From: an uncultured Paenibacillaceae bacterium
GTDB taxonomy: Bacteria; Bacillota; Bacilli; Paenibacillales; CALAME01
Direction of reading: 5' to 3'
NCBI GenBank assembly: GCA_937983035.1
Contig: CALKAN010000235.1
Location: forward strand, 1 to 7,656
Length of the DNA stretch: 7,656 nucleotides
Shown here in pieces: positions 1-6,258 of this stretch (the first letter of the stretch is position 1; each line of letters opens with the position of its first letter). A program made the translations under genes and the position numbers. The notes under the pieces were generated by a model that saw only the letters and a list, made by a program, of their open reading frames with translations, had not been told where the DNA came from and ran no database searches.

Positions 1-346
1 AACCGCGCTCCCTGGCCAGCTTAAGCACGCGCTCTCCTTCTTCCACCGTGGCAGCGAGCGGCTTTTCAACATACACATGTTTGCCCGCCTGCAGCGCCAT
101 CATGCTGACTTCAGCATGAGCAGCCGGAACCGTAAGATTGACAACGATTTCAATTTCCGGATCTGCTAACAGTTGTTCCGGCGTGCAGCTTTTCGGAATG
201 CCAAATTCCTCCGCTCTTTGCTCTGCTCTTGCGATGTCAATGTCTGCGCACGCGACCAATTCCGTAATTTCAAATTTTTGCAAATTTTGCATGTAAATTC
301 GGCTGATGTTTCCGCATCCGATTACGCCTACTTTTACTTTTTTCAT
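1..346 (-). CDS. Gfo/Idh/MocA family oxidoreductase, N-terminal part (cut by left window edge)
   Basis: An NAD(P)-dependent sugar or cyclitol dehydrogenase-type protein. Only the first 115 residues are inside the window; the C-terminal substrate domain lies off the left edge. The N-terminus carries a Rossmann nucleotide-binding motif, GVIGCGNIS (residues 7-15), and an acidic residue (D35) at the end of the second strand, which in this fold usually favours NAD over NADP. The family EKP motif (residues 94-96) is present; its lysine is the expected catalytic residue. The ATG is preceded by GGGGAGG at good spacing. It is the last visible gene of the minus-strand operon, 118 bp after the ThuA-domain gene. 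It is clearly a different paralogue from the oxidoreductase at 1218-2381, so the operon has two such enzymes. The family call is firm; the substrate is unknown. Confidence 0.93.
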   Translation of the reverse strand, partial: MKKVKVGVIGCGNISRIYMQNLQKFEITELVACADIDIARAEQRAEEFGIPKSCTPEQLLADPEIEIVVNLTVPAAHAEVSMMALQAGKHVYVEKPLAATVEEGERVLKLARERG

Positions 347-464
347 GCTGAGGCCTCCCCGATATGAAAAATGTAGATCTTGTTCTTTGAAATAGGATGA
401 TTGCAAATAAGAATGTCATCGATGATGACCATGCCTGCACGCTTCGCTCCGAGCAGCCGAACCT

Positions 465-1124
465 TTACGATCTGGCTGCCCAAAGCATTCCCTTTCTCAT
501 CAGTTCCGTCACTTCCGGCATCCGCACAATGTCTGCGGAATGACCGAGCGAATTGTAATAAACTCTTCCTTTTCCCCATCCTTTCGTCCATACGACCGGC
601 ATGTCAACTTCTCCGTTGACCGCATGCGGACCGTCAGCAACAGGAAACCGGGTCACTGCATGCACTTTCACAGCTGGATCTACATGCATATAATATTGCT
701 CGGACACGACCTTGAAATCTTTCATTCCGAGCGTGAGCGGATCGTTCGAATCCAAGATGCGAACCGTATATTCCACGCTGCTGTCTCCGGGATGCGCCAC
801 CCATTGCCCGCCGACCATGAACTGATAATCCGTCTCCGTGCGAAAGCTGTCCCCCATTCCGCCGTGAAGACCTGCCAGCCCGCAGCCTTTCTCTACCGTT
901 TTTAACAGCGGATTCAGCTGTGCTCTCGTAATCTGACCGAGCGTCCAATTCGGCACAATCAAATCCAGCGTTGAAAGCTTCTCTTCATCCTCAAGCGTTT
1001 CCAGCGTGTCCGTAATCTCCACTTCAAAATTTTCTTCTTCTAAAATATTTGCCAGCACTTCTGCGACTTCTTCCGGCTCATGACCTTGCCAGCCGCCCTG
1101 AAAGATGAGTGCTTTTTTGCTCAT
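465..1124 (-). CDS. ThuA domain-containing protein
   Basis: A 219-residue protein of the ThuA family, which has a class I glutamine-amidotransferase-like fold and is named after the trehalose-utilisation gene thuA. Such proteins work with Gfo/Idh/MocA dehydrogenases on keto-sugars, although the exact chemistry is not settled for most members. Family signatures are visible: an N-terminal strand followed by GGWQGH (10-15), LHGG (86-89), GGQWVAHPG (105-113), SEQYYMH (141-147), and W179 followed by GKGR and the LGH motif (193-195). The length is normal for the short single-domain form. No signal peptide is seen, so it is probably cytoplasmic. Start choice: the ATG here is 10 nt from a GAGG Shine-Dalgarno. 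A GTG two codons upstream (start at 1130) is the alternative but sits only 4 nt from it. The gene lies between two oxidoreductase genes in the same orientation. Confidence 0.9.
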   Translation of the reverse strand: MSKKALIFQGGWQGHEPEEVAEVLANILEEENFEVEITDTLETLEDEEKLSTLDLIVPNWTLGQITRAQLNPLLKTVEKGCGLAGLHGGMGDSFRTETDYQFMVGGQWVAHPGDSSVEYTVRILDSNDPLTLGMKDFKVVSEQYYMHVDPAVKVHAVTRFPVADGPHAVNGEVDMPVVWTKGWGKGRVYYNSLGHSADIVRMPEVTELMRKGMLWAARS

Positions 1125-1217
1125 GTTCACTCAACCTCGCTTCTCTGATCATTTTTAAAGCATGGTTATTTACTTGCCCGAATGTTCAGCCCGGCATAGG
1201 GCAGCAGCTTTTTCGAA

Positions 1218-2381
1218 TTACAATTCAGCAGGACTTACCCAACAGCGCTCGCGGACTGATTTCTCTACCGCTTCCAGCACTTCTTGGCATTTCACGCCGT
1301 CATAAAAATTGACAGAAGGCTGCCTGTCGTCCCGGATCGCATTCATCAGCTCAAGCACTTCATGAATGAAACTGTGCTCATATCCGATCGTATGCCCTGG
1401 AGGCCACCATGCTTCCATATACGCATGGGCTGGATCGGTGGCAAGCACTCTGCGGAAGCCTTGAACATCGTCCGGATCGTCGGTAAAATAAACCATCAGT
1501 TCATTCATTCGTTCAAAATCGAACCGGATGCTTCCTTTGCTGCCATTAATTTCGAATGCATTCGTGCAGCGGTGCCCGGCTGCAAAGCGAGTGGCTTCAA
1601 AACTGCCCAATGCGCCGCCTTCAAATCTAGCCAGAAACAAAGCGGCATCATCCACGTCTACTTTCCCTTTACCCGCTCCTTTGCTCCCTTTCGCGCTCAA
1701 ACCTGTCATTGCCTCCGGCAGCGGTCTCTCCTTAATAAACGTTTCGCTCATCCCGATCACTTCTTTAAACTCATCAGCAAGGAGAAAACGCGCCATGTCG
1801 ATCAGATGCGCGCCCAGGTCGCCCAGCGAACCTGAACCGGCAGCATCTTTTTGCAGCCGCCAAACTAATGGGAAATCAGGATCGATGATCCAATCTTGCA
1901 AAAACCACGCGCGAAAATGATAAATGTGTCCCAATCGGCCTTCTTGGATCAACGTTTTAGCCAGCTGCACGGCAGGCAAAAAACGGTAATTAAACCCGAC
2001 CATATGCTTGATCTTTGCTTGCTCTGCTGCTTCCAGCATTTCTCTGGCATCGCTTAACGTTAATGCAAGCGGCTTTTCGCAAAAAATATGTTTTCCATGC
2101 TTCGCTGCCTCCAGCGCGATCTCCTTGTGCACGTTGCTCGGCGCATTAATGTCGATCAAATCAATGTCTTCCCGCTTCGTTAATTCACGCCAGTCTGAGA
2201 CCGATTCTTCCCAGCCAAATTGCTTGGCGGCCTGCGCAGCCGCATGCGAATCCCGCCCGCAGATCACTTTCATCACAGGCTTGGCCGCATCAGGGAAAAA
2301 CATCGGCAAATCATGGTATGCATGGCTGTGCGCCTTGCCCATAAACTTGTATCCGACCATTCCTACGCGAATTTCTTTCAT
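1218..2381 (-). CDS. Gfo/Idh/MocA family oxidoreductase
   Basis: A complete 387-residue dehydrogenase of the Gfo/Idh/MocA family, predicted to oxidise or reduce a sugar or sugar derivative with NAD(P) in the cytoplasm. The N-terminal Rossmann domain begins with VGMVGYKFMGKAHSHAY, a GxxGxxxMGKAH variant of the usual glycine motif that is typical of one subfamily. The catalytic-lysine motif CEKP is at about residues 101-104. The second signature, GDLGAHLID (about 187-195), provides the usual Asp and His of the active site. The C-terminal half is the expected alpha/beta substrate and oligomerisation domain. Two ATGs are possible: the one used here is 9 nt from GGAGG, while another two codons upstream (start at 2387) is only 3 nt from it. 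The repressor gene stops 15 bp upstream, so the two are probably co-transcribed and perhaps translationally linked. The substrate is not identifiable. Confidence 0.93.
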   Translation of the reverse strand: MKEIRVGMVGYKFMGKAHSHAYHDLPMFFPDAAKPVMKVICGRDSHAAAQAAKQFGWEESVSDWRELTKREDIDLIDINAPSNVHKEIALEAAKHGKHIFCEKPLALTLSDAREMLEAAEQAKIKHMVGFNYRFLPAVQLAKTLIQEGRLGHIYHFRAWFLQDWIIDPDFPLVWRLQKDAAGSGSLGDLGAHLIDMARFLLADEFKEVIGMSETFIKERPLPEAMTGLSAKGSKGAGKGKVDVDDAALFLARFEGGALGSFEATRFAAGHRCTNAFEINGSKGSIRFDFERMNELMVYFTDDPDDVQGFRRVLATDPAHAYMEAWWPPGHTIGYEHSFIHEVLELMNAIRDDRQPSVNFYDGVKCQEVLEAVEKSVRERCWVSPAEL

Positions 2382-2396
2382 TCCCATTCGCCTCCG

Positions 2397-3413
2397 TTAA
2401 TATGCAGATTTTCGAATGATAAGCATCGTCGGCATCCATTCTCGAACTGCCGGTCCCGATGCTCCTTCTTCTGCCAGCTCCATCGACTTGATCGCTGCCT
2501 TGTACCCCATCTCATAGAAAGGCACTTTCACCGTCGTAAGCGGCGGGTTGCAAATCGAGGCGATGTCCGCATCATCGCAGCCGACAATGGGAAACGGCTT
2601 CCCGATTTCAACGCCGCGCGCTTGCAAACCTTGCACTAAGCCTGCTGCCATTCGATCATTCGCCGCAAACACGGCATCGATGCGAGACTTTTGTTCGTAA
2701 ATGAGCTGAGAAGCTTGCAAACCGCTCGTGCGGCTGTAATTGCCGGAAAAGACCAAGTTCGGGTCATAAGCAATGCCGTGATCATGAAGCGCTTCTTGGT
2801 AGCCTTTCAACCGGTCCAAACTGTTCGAATAATGCAGAGGCCCGTTCAAGAATGCAATCCGCCTGTATCCTCTTTGAATTAAAAAGCTTACTGCCTCATA
2901 ACTGCCTTTCACGTGGTCAGCATCAATTTCATTGAAATCTTCTCCAGGAAAATGTTGATTCACCAAACAAAAGGGCATTTGTTTCTGCTTCAGCTCTTGC
3001 AGTGCTTTCAACTCGTTCGGTACATTGCGGGCACCCAAGATCACGCACGCATCAATTTTGCGTGTTTCAAAATAATGGGCGTAGCTGAGATTTTCCTCTT
3101 CAGTGCGAAACAGCAGCAACAAATCGTATCCTTTCTCCCTGACCGCAGCGCCGATGCCGTTTAAAATTTCGGAAAAATAATAGCTGGTAAAATGCCGGCC
3201 ATGCGGCACTTGCGGCAGCAGCACGCCTAAATTTCCGCTTTTTCCCAGAGCGAAACGCTGCGCCATCACATTCGGCACATAATTCAGCTCTTTGGCAGCG
3301 GCCAATACTTTTGCTCTTGTCTCCTCTTTAACGAGTCCGGCTCCGCTGAATACCCGTGAAACGGTAGCTTCGGACACGCCGGCTCTGGCTGCGACCTCCT
3401 TTCTCGTTACGAT
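2397..3413 (-). CDS. LacI-family transcriptional regulator (apparent ATC start)
   Basis: A one-component sugar-responsive DNA-binding repressor of 338 residues, the usual LacI-family length. The N-terminal helix-turn-helix (about residues 4-24) reads TRKEVAARAGVSEATVSRV. It is followed by the hinge NYVPNVMAQRFALGKS (44-59), whose leucine normally inserts into a central CpG of the operator. A periplasmic-binding-protein-like effector domain fills the rest, with the characteristic GCDD and PPLTTVKVP segments near the end. The first codon assigned here is ATC, 7 nt after a strong AAGGAGG. Conventional in-frame starts upstream are a TTG at 3479 (or the adjacent CTG), which have no Shine-Dalgarno; the next downstream start would cut the HTH. 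It is the first gene of the minus-strand operon and probably controls it through the operator-like repeats at 3498-3525. The family call is secure; the start is not. Confidence 0.92.
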   Translation of the reverse strand: MVTRKEVAARAGVSEATVSRVFSGAGLVKEETRAKVLAAAKELNYVPNVMAQRFALGKSGNLGVLLPQVPHGRHFTSYYFSEILNGIGAAVREKGYDLLLLFRTEEENLSYAHYFETRKIDACVILGARNVPNELKALQELKQKQMPFCLVNQHFPGEDFNEIDADHVKGSYEAVSFLIQRGYRRIAFLNGPLHYSNSLDRLKGYQEALHDHGIAYDPNLVFSGNYSRTSGLQASQLIYEQKSRIDAVFAANDRMAAGLVQGLQARGVEIGKPFPIVGCDDADIASICNPPLTTVKVPFYEMGYKAAIKSMELAEEGASGPAVREWMPTMLIIRKSAY

Positions 3414-3427
3414 TTGACTCCCTCCTT

Positions 3428-3448
3428 CTATATGTCTATGTAAGCCAT
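3428..3448 (-). other. Possible six-codon leader ORF upstream of the repressor
   Basis: An ATG-initiated reading frame of six codons (MAYIDI, stop TAG) lies in the repressor leader. It is preceded at about 4 nt by AAAGG, and its stop falls directly next to the AAGGAGG of the repressor. It would sit about 70 nt downstream of the predicted transcription start. Such an arrangement could deliver ribosomes to the weak ATC start, but a chance ATG is just as possible. No function is assigned. Confidence 0.3.
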
Positions 3449-3484
3449 GCTGCCTTTCTTCCCTTTCTGCCGGCAGCAAATGCG

Positions 3485-3498
3485 ATGATGTTTATCAT
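3485..3498. promoter_or_regulatory. Small inverted repeat ATGAT-N4-ATCAT in the repressor leader
   Basis: A perfect 5-bp inverted repeat with a 4-bp spacer (GTTT) lies next to the two 14-bp repeats, downstream of the predicted sugar-operon start. It may be an auxiliary binding site or a small leader structure. It does not share the core sequence of the adjacent repeats, so it is listed separately. Confidence 0.35.
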
Positions 3499-3525
3499 GT
3501 ACCCGCGCTCATGTACACGCGTTCA
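3498..3525. promoter_or_regulatory. Two abutting 14-bp operator-like repeats (LacI-type/cre-like)
   Basis: TGTACCCGCGCTCA (3498-3511) is followed immediately by TGTACACGCGTTCA (3512-3525); 12 of 14 positions agree. Each is an imperfect palindrome with a central CpG, the layout bound by LacI/GalR-family dimers. Each also matches 8 of the 10 defined positions of the Bacillus CcpA cre consensus TGWAANCGNTNWCA. They cover the predicted start of the repressor operon just downstream of its -10 box, so binding would block transcription. Likely binders are the adjacent LacI-family protein, CcpA, or both. The repeats are directly visible; the binder is inferred. Confidence 0.6.
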
Positions 3526-3554
3526 TTTTCTCATATTGCGAGGGAATTTGTCAA
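3525..3554 (-). promoter_or_regulatory. Sigma-A-type promoter of the LacI/Gfo/ThuA operon
   Basis: On the minus strand a perfect -35 box TTGACA (3554-3549) is separated by 18 nt from GAAAAT (3530-3525), which matches four of the six consensus -10 bases. Predicted transcription starts near 3518, inside the operator-like repeats. The leader before the assigned repressor start would be about 105 nt. Confidence 0.65.
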
Positions 3555-3572
3555 TCATTTGATGCGGGGGCT

Positions 3573-3589
3573 CTTGCATTTAAAGCAAG
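3573..3589. promoter_or_regulatory. Inverted repeat CTTGC-N7-GCAAG upstream of the small-protein promoter
   Basis: A perfect 5-bp inverted repeat with a 7-bp AT-rich centre (ATTTAAA) lies 20 nt upstream of the extended -10 box at 3607-3615, and upstream of the divergent operon's -35. The same arms and spacer length recur at 7398-7414 in the htpX promoter. This suggests a binding site for a shared regulator that I cannot identify. Confidence 0.45.
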
Positions 3590-3606
3590 CATGCTCATTC
3601 TTTTTA

Positions 3607-3615
3607 TGTTATAAT
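3607..3615 (+). promoter_or_regulatory. Extended -10 promoter (TGTTATAAT)
   Basis: TG-N-TATAAT is a full extended -10 element, which can work without a good -35; none is seen at 17 or 18 nt. Transcription would start near 3622 and enter the 77-residue gene. The ATG at 3614 overlaps the -10 box itself, so it cannot be the start of that gene. Confidence 0.65.
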
Positions 3616-3661
3616 GCGTGCTAAAATATGGCGAAAGCTAAAAATGGAGGCTCAGCTGCAA

Positions 3662-3895
3662 ATGGCTAAACCAACGCTGATCTATAAACAAGATAAATGG
3701 AATATGATTCAAGCAGAACTGAAAGGAAGCACCATCATCATCAGCGAAATATCCAGCGAGTGGGGCGAGGAAGCTCATGTGTTTCAGAGCCGCCCTGCCA
3801 TGATGCAATGGGTGCACGAACGTTTTTCCGCAGAGCGATTTGACGGCGGCGAATCATTGCGCAGACAGATCATACAACAATTTAAAGAACTGTAA
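3662..3895 (+). CDS. Hypothetical small soluble protein (77 aa)
   Basis: I do not recognise this family. The 77-residue product starts MAKPTLIYKQDKWNMIQ, has a beta-rich first half (a hydrophobic STIIISEI strand at about 23-30) and an amphipathic, charged C-terminal half with the helix-like segments PAMMQWVHERF and LRRQIIQQF. It has no signal peptide, membrane segment or cysteine, so it should be a small cytoplasmic single-domain protein. The ATG chosen is 11 nt after GGAGG. An in-frame ATG at 3644 would add six residues but has only a weak ribosome site; the one at 3614 lies in the promoter. It is the first gene after the extended -10 promoter, with a two-helix membrane protein next on the same strand. 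Confidence 0.78.
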   Translation: MAKPTLIYKQDKWNMIQAELKGSTIIISEISSEWGEEAHVFQSRPAMMQWVHERFSAERFDGGESLRRQIIQQFKEL

Positions 3896-3966
3896 TTTGC
3901 CCATGTTCAAATTGTAAAAAAGGAATAAGCCCGCGGATGAAGAATAAATAGTCAGGAGGGCTGTCT

Positions 3967-4155
3967 ATGGAACGCTTCGAATCATTGCTGCTGATGATGT
4001 TCGTTTCGATTTGCCTTGCCGTCGTCATTATACTGAAAAGAGAATCGATCCCGCAGCAGCTGCGGCGGCCGCTCGCCATCATTGCTTTGTTTATGGTGGG
4101 CAGTTCATTTATTATGTTTGTTGCGGCTTTGTTTACTTCCGGAATTCAGGAATGA
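3967..4155 (+). CDS. Hypothetical small two-helix membrane protein (62 aa)
   Basis: This is an unrecognised 62-residue protein made almost entirely of two hydrophobic helices (about residues 6-23 and 36-57). They are joined by a short basic loop, KRESIPQQLRRP. By the positive-inside rule the loop should face the cytoplasm and both ends should lie outside. The ATG is preceded by AGGAGG with 7-nt spacing, a near-ideal ribosome site, which makes it a convincing gene despite its size. It lies 71 bp after the 77-residue gene and 190 bp before the preferred pepF start, all on the plus strand, so co-transcription is possible. No catalytic motif is visible, and it could be a small membrane accessory or regulatory peptide. 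Confidence 0.8.
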   Translation: MERFESLLLMMFVSICLAVVIILKRESIPQQLRRPLAIIALFMVGSSFIMFVAALFTSGIQE

Positions 4156-4344
4156 TTTTGCAGAATTGGGCCATACTACCGAGATAGATTTGCGAGAAGC
4201 GATCATACTGCCTGAAGGAGTGAACTCAGCTTGCGCTTTATTGCCTCGACGGCCATTCTCATTGCATCCTTATTCGGCATCACAGCTGCAAACAATGCAA
4301 TCGGTCATGAACAATTTTTGTTTTCTATTGGGAGGGATGATGCA

Positions 4345-6138
4345 TTGAGCACAGTAAAACTGCGTTCAGAAATCGCTGAACAAGATCGTTGGAATTTAGA
4401 GGACATATTTGCCTCGCAGCAAGAATGGGAAGACACTTTTCAAAAAACTAGAAGCTTATTGAAAAAAATTGAAGCGCATCAAGGCACCTTATCCGATCCT
4501 TTGCAAGTGAAAGCCTGCTTCGAATTGGAAGATGAAATTTCACTCGGAATCGAGCGGCTTTATGTTTACGCAAATATGAAACATCATGAAGACACGACCG
4601 TTCCCGAATTTCAAGCACTGTCCGAGAGAGCGAAAAAATTAAGCGTCGAAGTCAGCCAGGCTCTGTCGTTTATCACTCCGGAAATTCTCAGCCTGCCGGA
4701 AGAAACGATCAAGTCATTCATCGCGCATCCAGAGCTGCAAGATTACCGGCGCACTTTGGAAGAAATGCTGCGGGAAAAGCCGCACATTTTGTCCAAAGCG
4801 GAAGAATCGCTGCTTGCGCAGGCTGGCAATATGGCTCAAGCGCCAAGCACGATTTTCGGCATGATCAACAACGCGGACATGCAATTTCCGGTGATCGAAA
4901 ACGAGAAAGGCGAAGAAGTGGAGCTGACCCACGGCAATTACATTCAATTTTTGGAAAGCCGGGACCGGGAAGTGCGCAAGCGTGCGTTCAAAGCGATGTA
5001 TGCAACGTATGAAAAACAAAAAAATACGATTGCCGCCACATTAAATGCCAATATCAGCAAAAATTTGTTTTATGCCAGAGTTCGCAAGTTCCCGTCCGCG
5101 CTGGAGATGTCTCTGTTCTCAGACAACATCTCAAAAGACGTGTATGAGAATTTGATTCAAACCGTCCACGACCACTTGCCGCTCTTGCATCGTTACCTCA
5201 AGCTGCGCAAACAGCTGCTGAACGTAGATGAGCTGCACATGTATGATTTGTTTACGCCGCTGGTGGAAGAGTTTGACATGGAAATCACATACGAACAAGC
5301 GAAAGAAACGGTCAAAGAAAGTTTGCAGCCGCTGGGGCCGCGCTATTTGGAAGTGCTTCAGGAAGGCTTTGACAACCGCTGGATCGACGTGTACGAAAAC
5401 AAAGGAAAACGAAGCGGCGCATACAGTTGGGGCGCATACGGCACTCATCCTTATGTGCTGCTGAATCATAAGGACAATCTGAACAGCATGTTTACGCTCA
5501 CGCATGAAATGGGACATGCACTGCACTCGTATTTCTCTGACGAAGCCCAGAAATACCGCGATGCTCAGTATCCGATTTTCTTGGCAGAAGTCGCTTCCAC
5601 GCTCAACGAAGCGCTGCTCATGGACTATTTGTTGAAACGAACCGATGATCCGAAGGAAAAAATGTACTTGCTGACATATTATGCCGACCAATTCCGCACG
5701 ACCGTATTCCGGCAAACGATGTTCGCTGAATTTGAAAAGATCATCCACGAAAAGGCCGAAAACGGCGAATCGCTCACGCCGCAAGATTTCAGCGACATCT
5801 ATTATGATCTGAATGTCAAATATCACGGAAAAGATATGGTCGTTGACAAAGACATCGCCATGGAATGGGCGCGCATCCCGCATTTCTACAGCAGTTTCTA
5901 CGTGTATAAATATGCGACGGGCTTTTCTGCTGCAGCCAGCTTTTCCAAGCAAATTTTGGAGGAAGGCAAGCCTGCGGTAGACCGATACTTAGATTTCCTT
6001 CAAAGCGGAGGAAGCGATTATCCGCTCAACATTTTGCGCAAAGCCGGCGTCGACATGTCCACGCCGAAACCGATCGAACAAGCAATGTCCGTATTTGAAA
6101 GCGTGCTGAAGCAAATGGAAGAACTCGTCAACGGCTGA
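4345..6138 (+). CDS. pepF: Oligoendopeptidase F, M3 family zinc metallopeptidase
   Basis: A cytoplasmic zinc endopeptidase of family M3 (M3B/PepF) that cuts oligopeptides, usually within about 7-17 residues, in peptide turnover. The 597-residue length fits PepF. The N-terminus has the PepF-type segment RWNLEDIF and a long helical PepF N-domain. The zinc motif HEMGH is at 387-391 (ligands H387 and H391, catalytic E388). The third ligand is expected at E415 in FLAEVAST. The conserved substrate-binding segment IPHFYSSFYVYKYATG begins near 511. All key residues are intact. The start is a TTG 8 nt after GGGAGGG. The frame stays open upstream to another TTG at 4231 with its own AAGGAG, adding 38 hydrophobic, signal-like residues; the shorter form matches the family better. 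It converges on the M42 peptidase gene, with a long hairpin between them. Confidence 0.94.
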   Translation: MSTVKLRSEIAEQDRWNLEDIFASQQEWEDTFQKTRSLLKKIEAHQGTLSDPLQVKACFELEDEISLGIERLYVYANMKHHEDTTVPEFQALSERAKKLSVEVSQALSFITPEILSLPEETIKSFIAHPELQDYRRTLEEMLREKPHILSKAEESLLAQAGNMAQAPSTIFGMINNADMQFPVIENEKGEEVELTHGNYIQFLESRDREVRKRAFKAMYATYEKQKNTIAATLNANISKNLFYARVRKFPSALEMSLFSDNISKDVYENLIQTVHDHLPLLHRYLKLRKQLLNVDELHMYDLFTPLVEEFDMEITYEQAKETVKESLQPLGPRYLEVLQEGFDNRWIDVYENKGKRSGAYSWGAYGTHPYVLLNHKDNLNSMFTLTHEMGHALHSYFSDEAQKYRDAQYPIFLAEVASTLNEALLMDYLLKRTDDPKEKMYLLTYYADQFRTTVFRQTMFAEFEKIIHEKAENGESLTPQDFSDIYYDLNVKYHGKDMVVDKDIAMEWARIPHFYSSFYVYKYATGFSAAASFSKQILEEGKPAVDRYLDFLQSGGSDYPLNILRKAGVDMSTPKPIEQAMSVFESVLKQMEELVNG

Positions 6139-6145
6139 TTCAGCC
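6133..6145 (+). repeat. Short palindrome over the pepF stop codon
   Basis: GGCTGATTCAGCC is a perfect 6-bp inverted repeat around one central base and contains the pepF TGA stop. In RNA it could form a small 5-bp stem with a 3-nt loop. No T-run follows, so it is unlikely to terminate transcription alone. Confidence 0.35.
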
Positions 6146-6152
6146 CATGAAA

Positions 6153-6255
6153 AATCCCGGCGTCAATCACATGCTCCCCTCAAATGCAGACACCTGAAGC
6201 AACAATCATCAGGACTGCAATGAGGAAAGCAGATCTCGATTGCGGCGCCGGGATT
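6153..6255. terminator. Long nested inverted repeat between convergent genes; likely terminator
   Basis: The outer arms AATCCCGGCG (6153-6162) and CGCCGGGATT (6246-6255) are perfect 10-bp complements. Inside, in the correct nested order, are CAATC/GATTG (6164-6168 and 6238-6242), TGCT/AGCA (6172-6175 and 6228-6231), CCTCA/TGAGG (6178-6182 and 6221-6225), TGCAG/CTGCA (6185-6189 and 6215-6219) and CCTGA/TCAGG (6193-6197 and 6209-6213), around an 11-nt loop. On the minus strand the stem runs into ATTTTT, a plausible intrinsic terminator for the M42 gene, whose stop is only 3 bp away. On the plus strand the tail (CATTTATTTG) is weaker. It may serve both genes. The length is unusual for a terminator, and a degraded mobile-repeat origin or a structured RNA is possible. 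Confidence 0.65.
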
Positions 6256-6258
6256 CAT

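Noticed and set aside
343..591. An 82-codon minus-strand frame across the ThuA/oxidoreductase junction
   Set aside because: It overlaps the 3' end of the ThuA gene in another frame and has no domain or strong start.
1184..1205. Weak GCCC...GGGC hairpin between the two genes in the gap 1131-1217
   Set aside because: Only a 4-bp stem without a T-run; not adequate as a terminator.
3467..3476. Perfect palindrome CTGCCGGCAG in the repressor leader
   Set aside because: No minimal loop for an RNA stem without losing pairs, and no relation to the operator repeats; likely chance.
3896..3966. Possible promoter before the two-helix membrane protein gene
   Set aside because: No -35/-10 pair at acceptable spacing; read-through from the extended -10 promoter is simpler.
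4082..4348. An 88-codon plus-strand frame whose TGA overlaps the pepF TTG
   Set aside because: It begins out of frame inside the two-helix membrane protein gene, has no ribosome site and no coherent domain. The stop/start overlap looks accidental.
5131..5952. A 273-codon minus-strand open frame inside pepF
   Set aside because: Antisense shadow of a well-conserved M3 peptidase with low-complexity His/Phe/Val composition and no supporting start signal.
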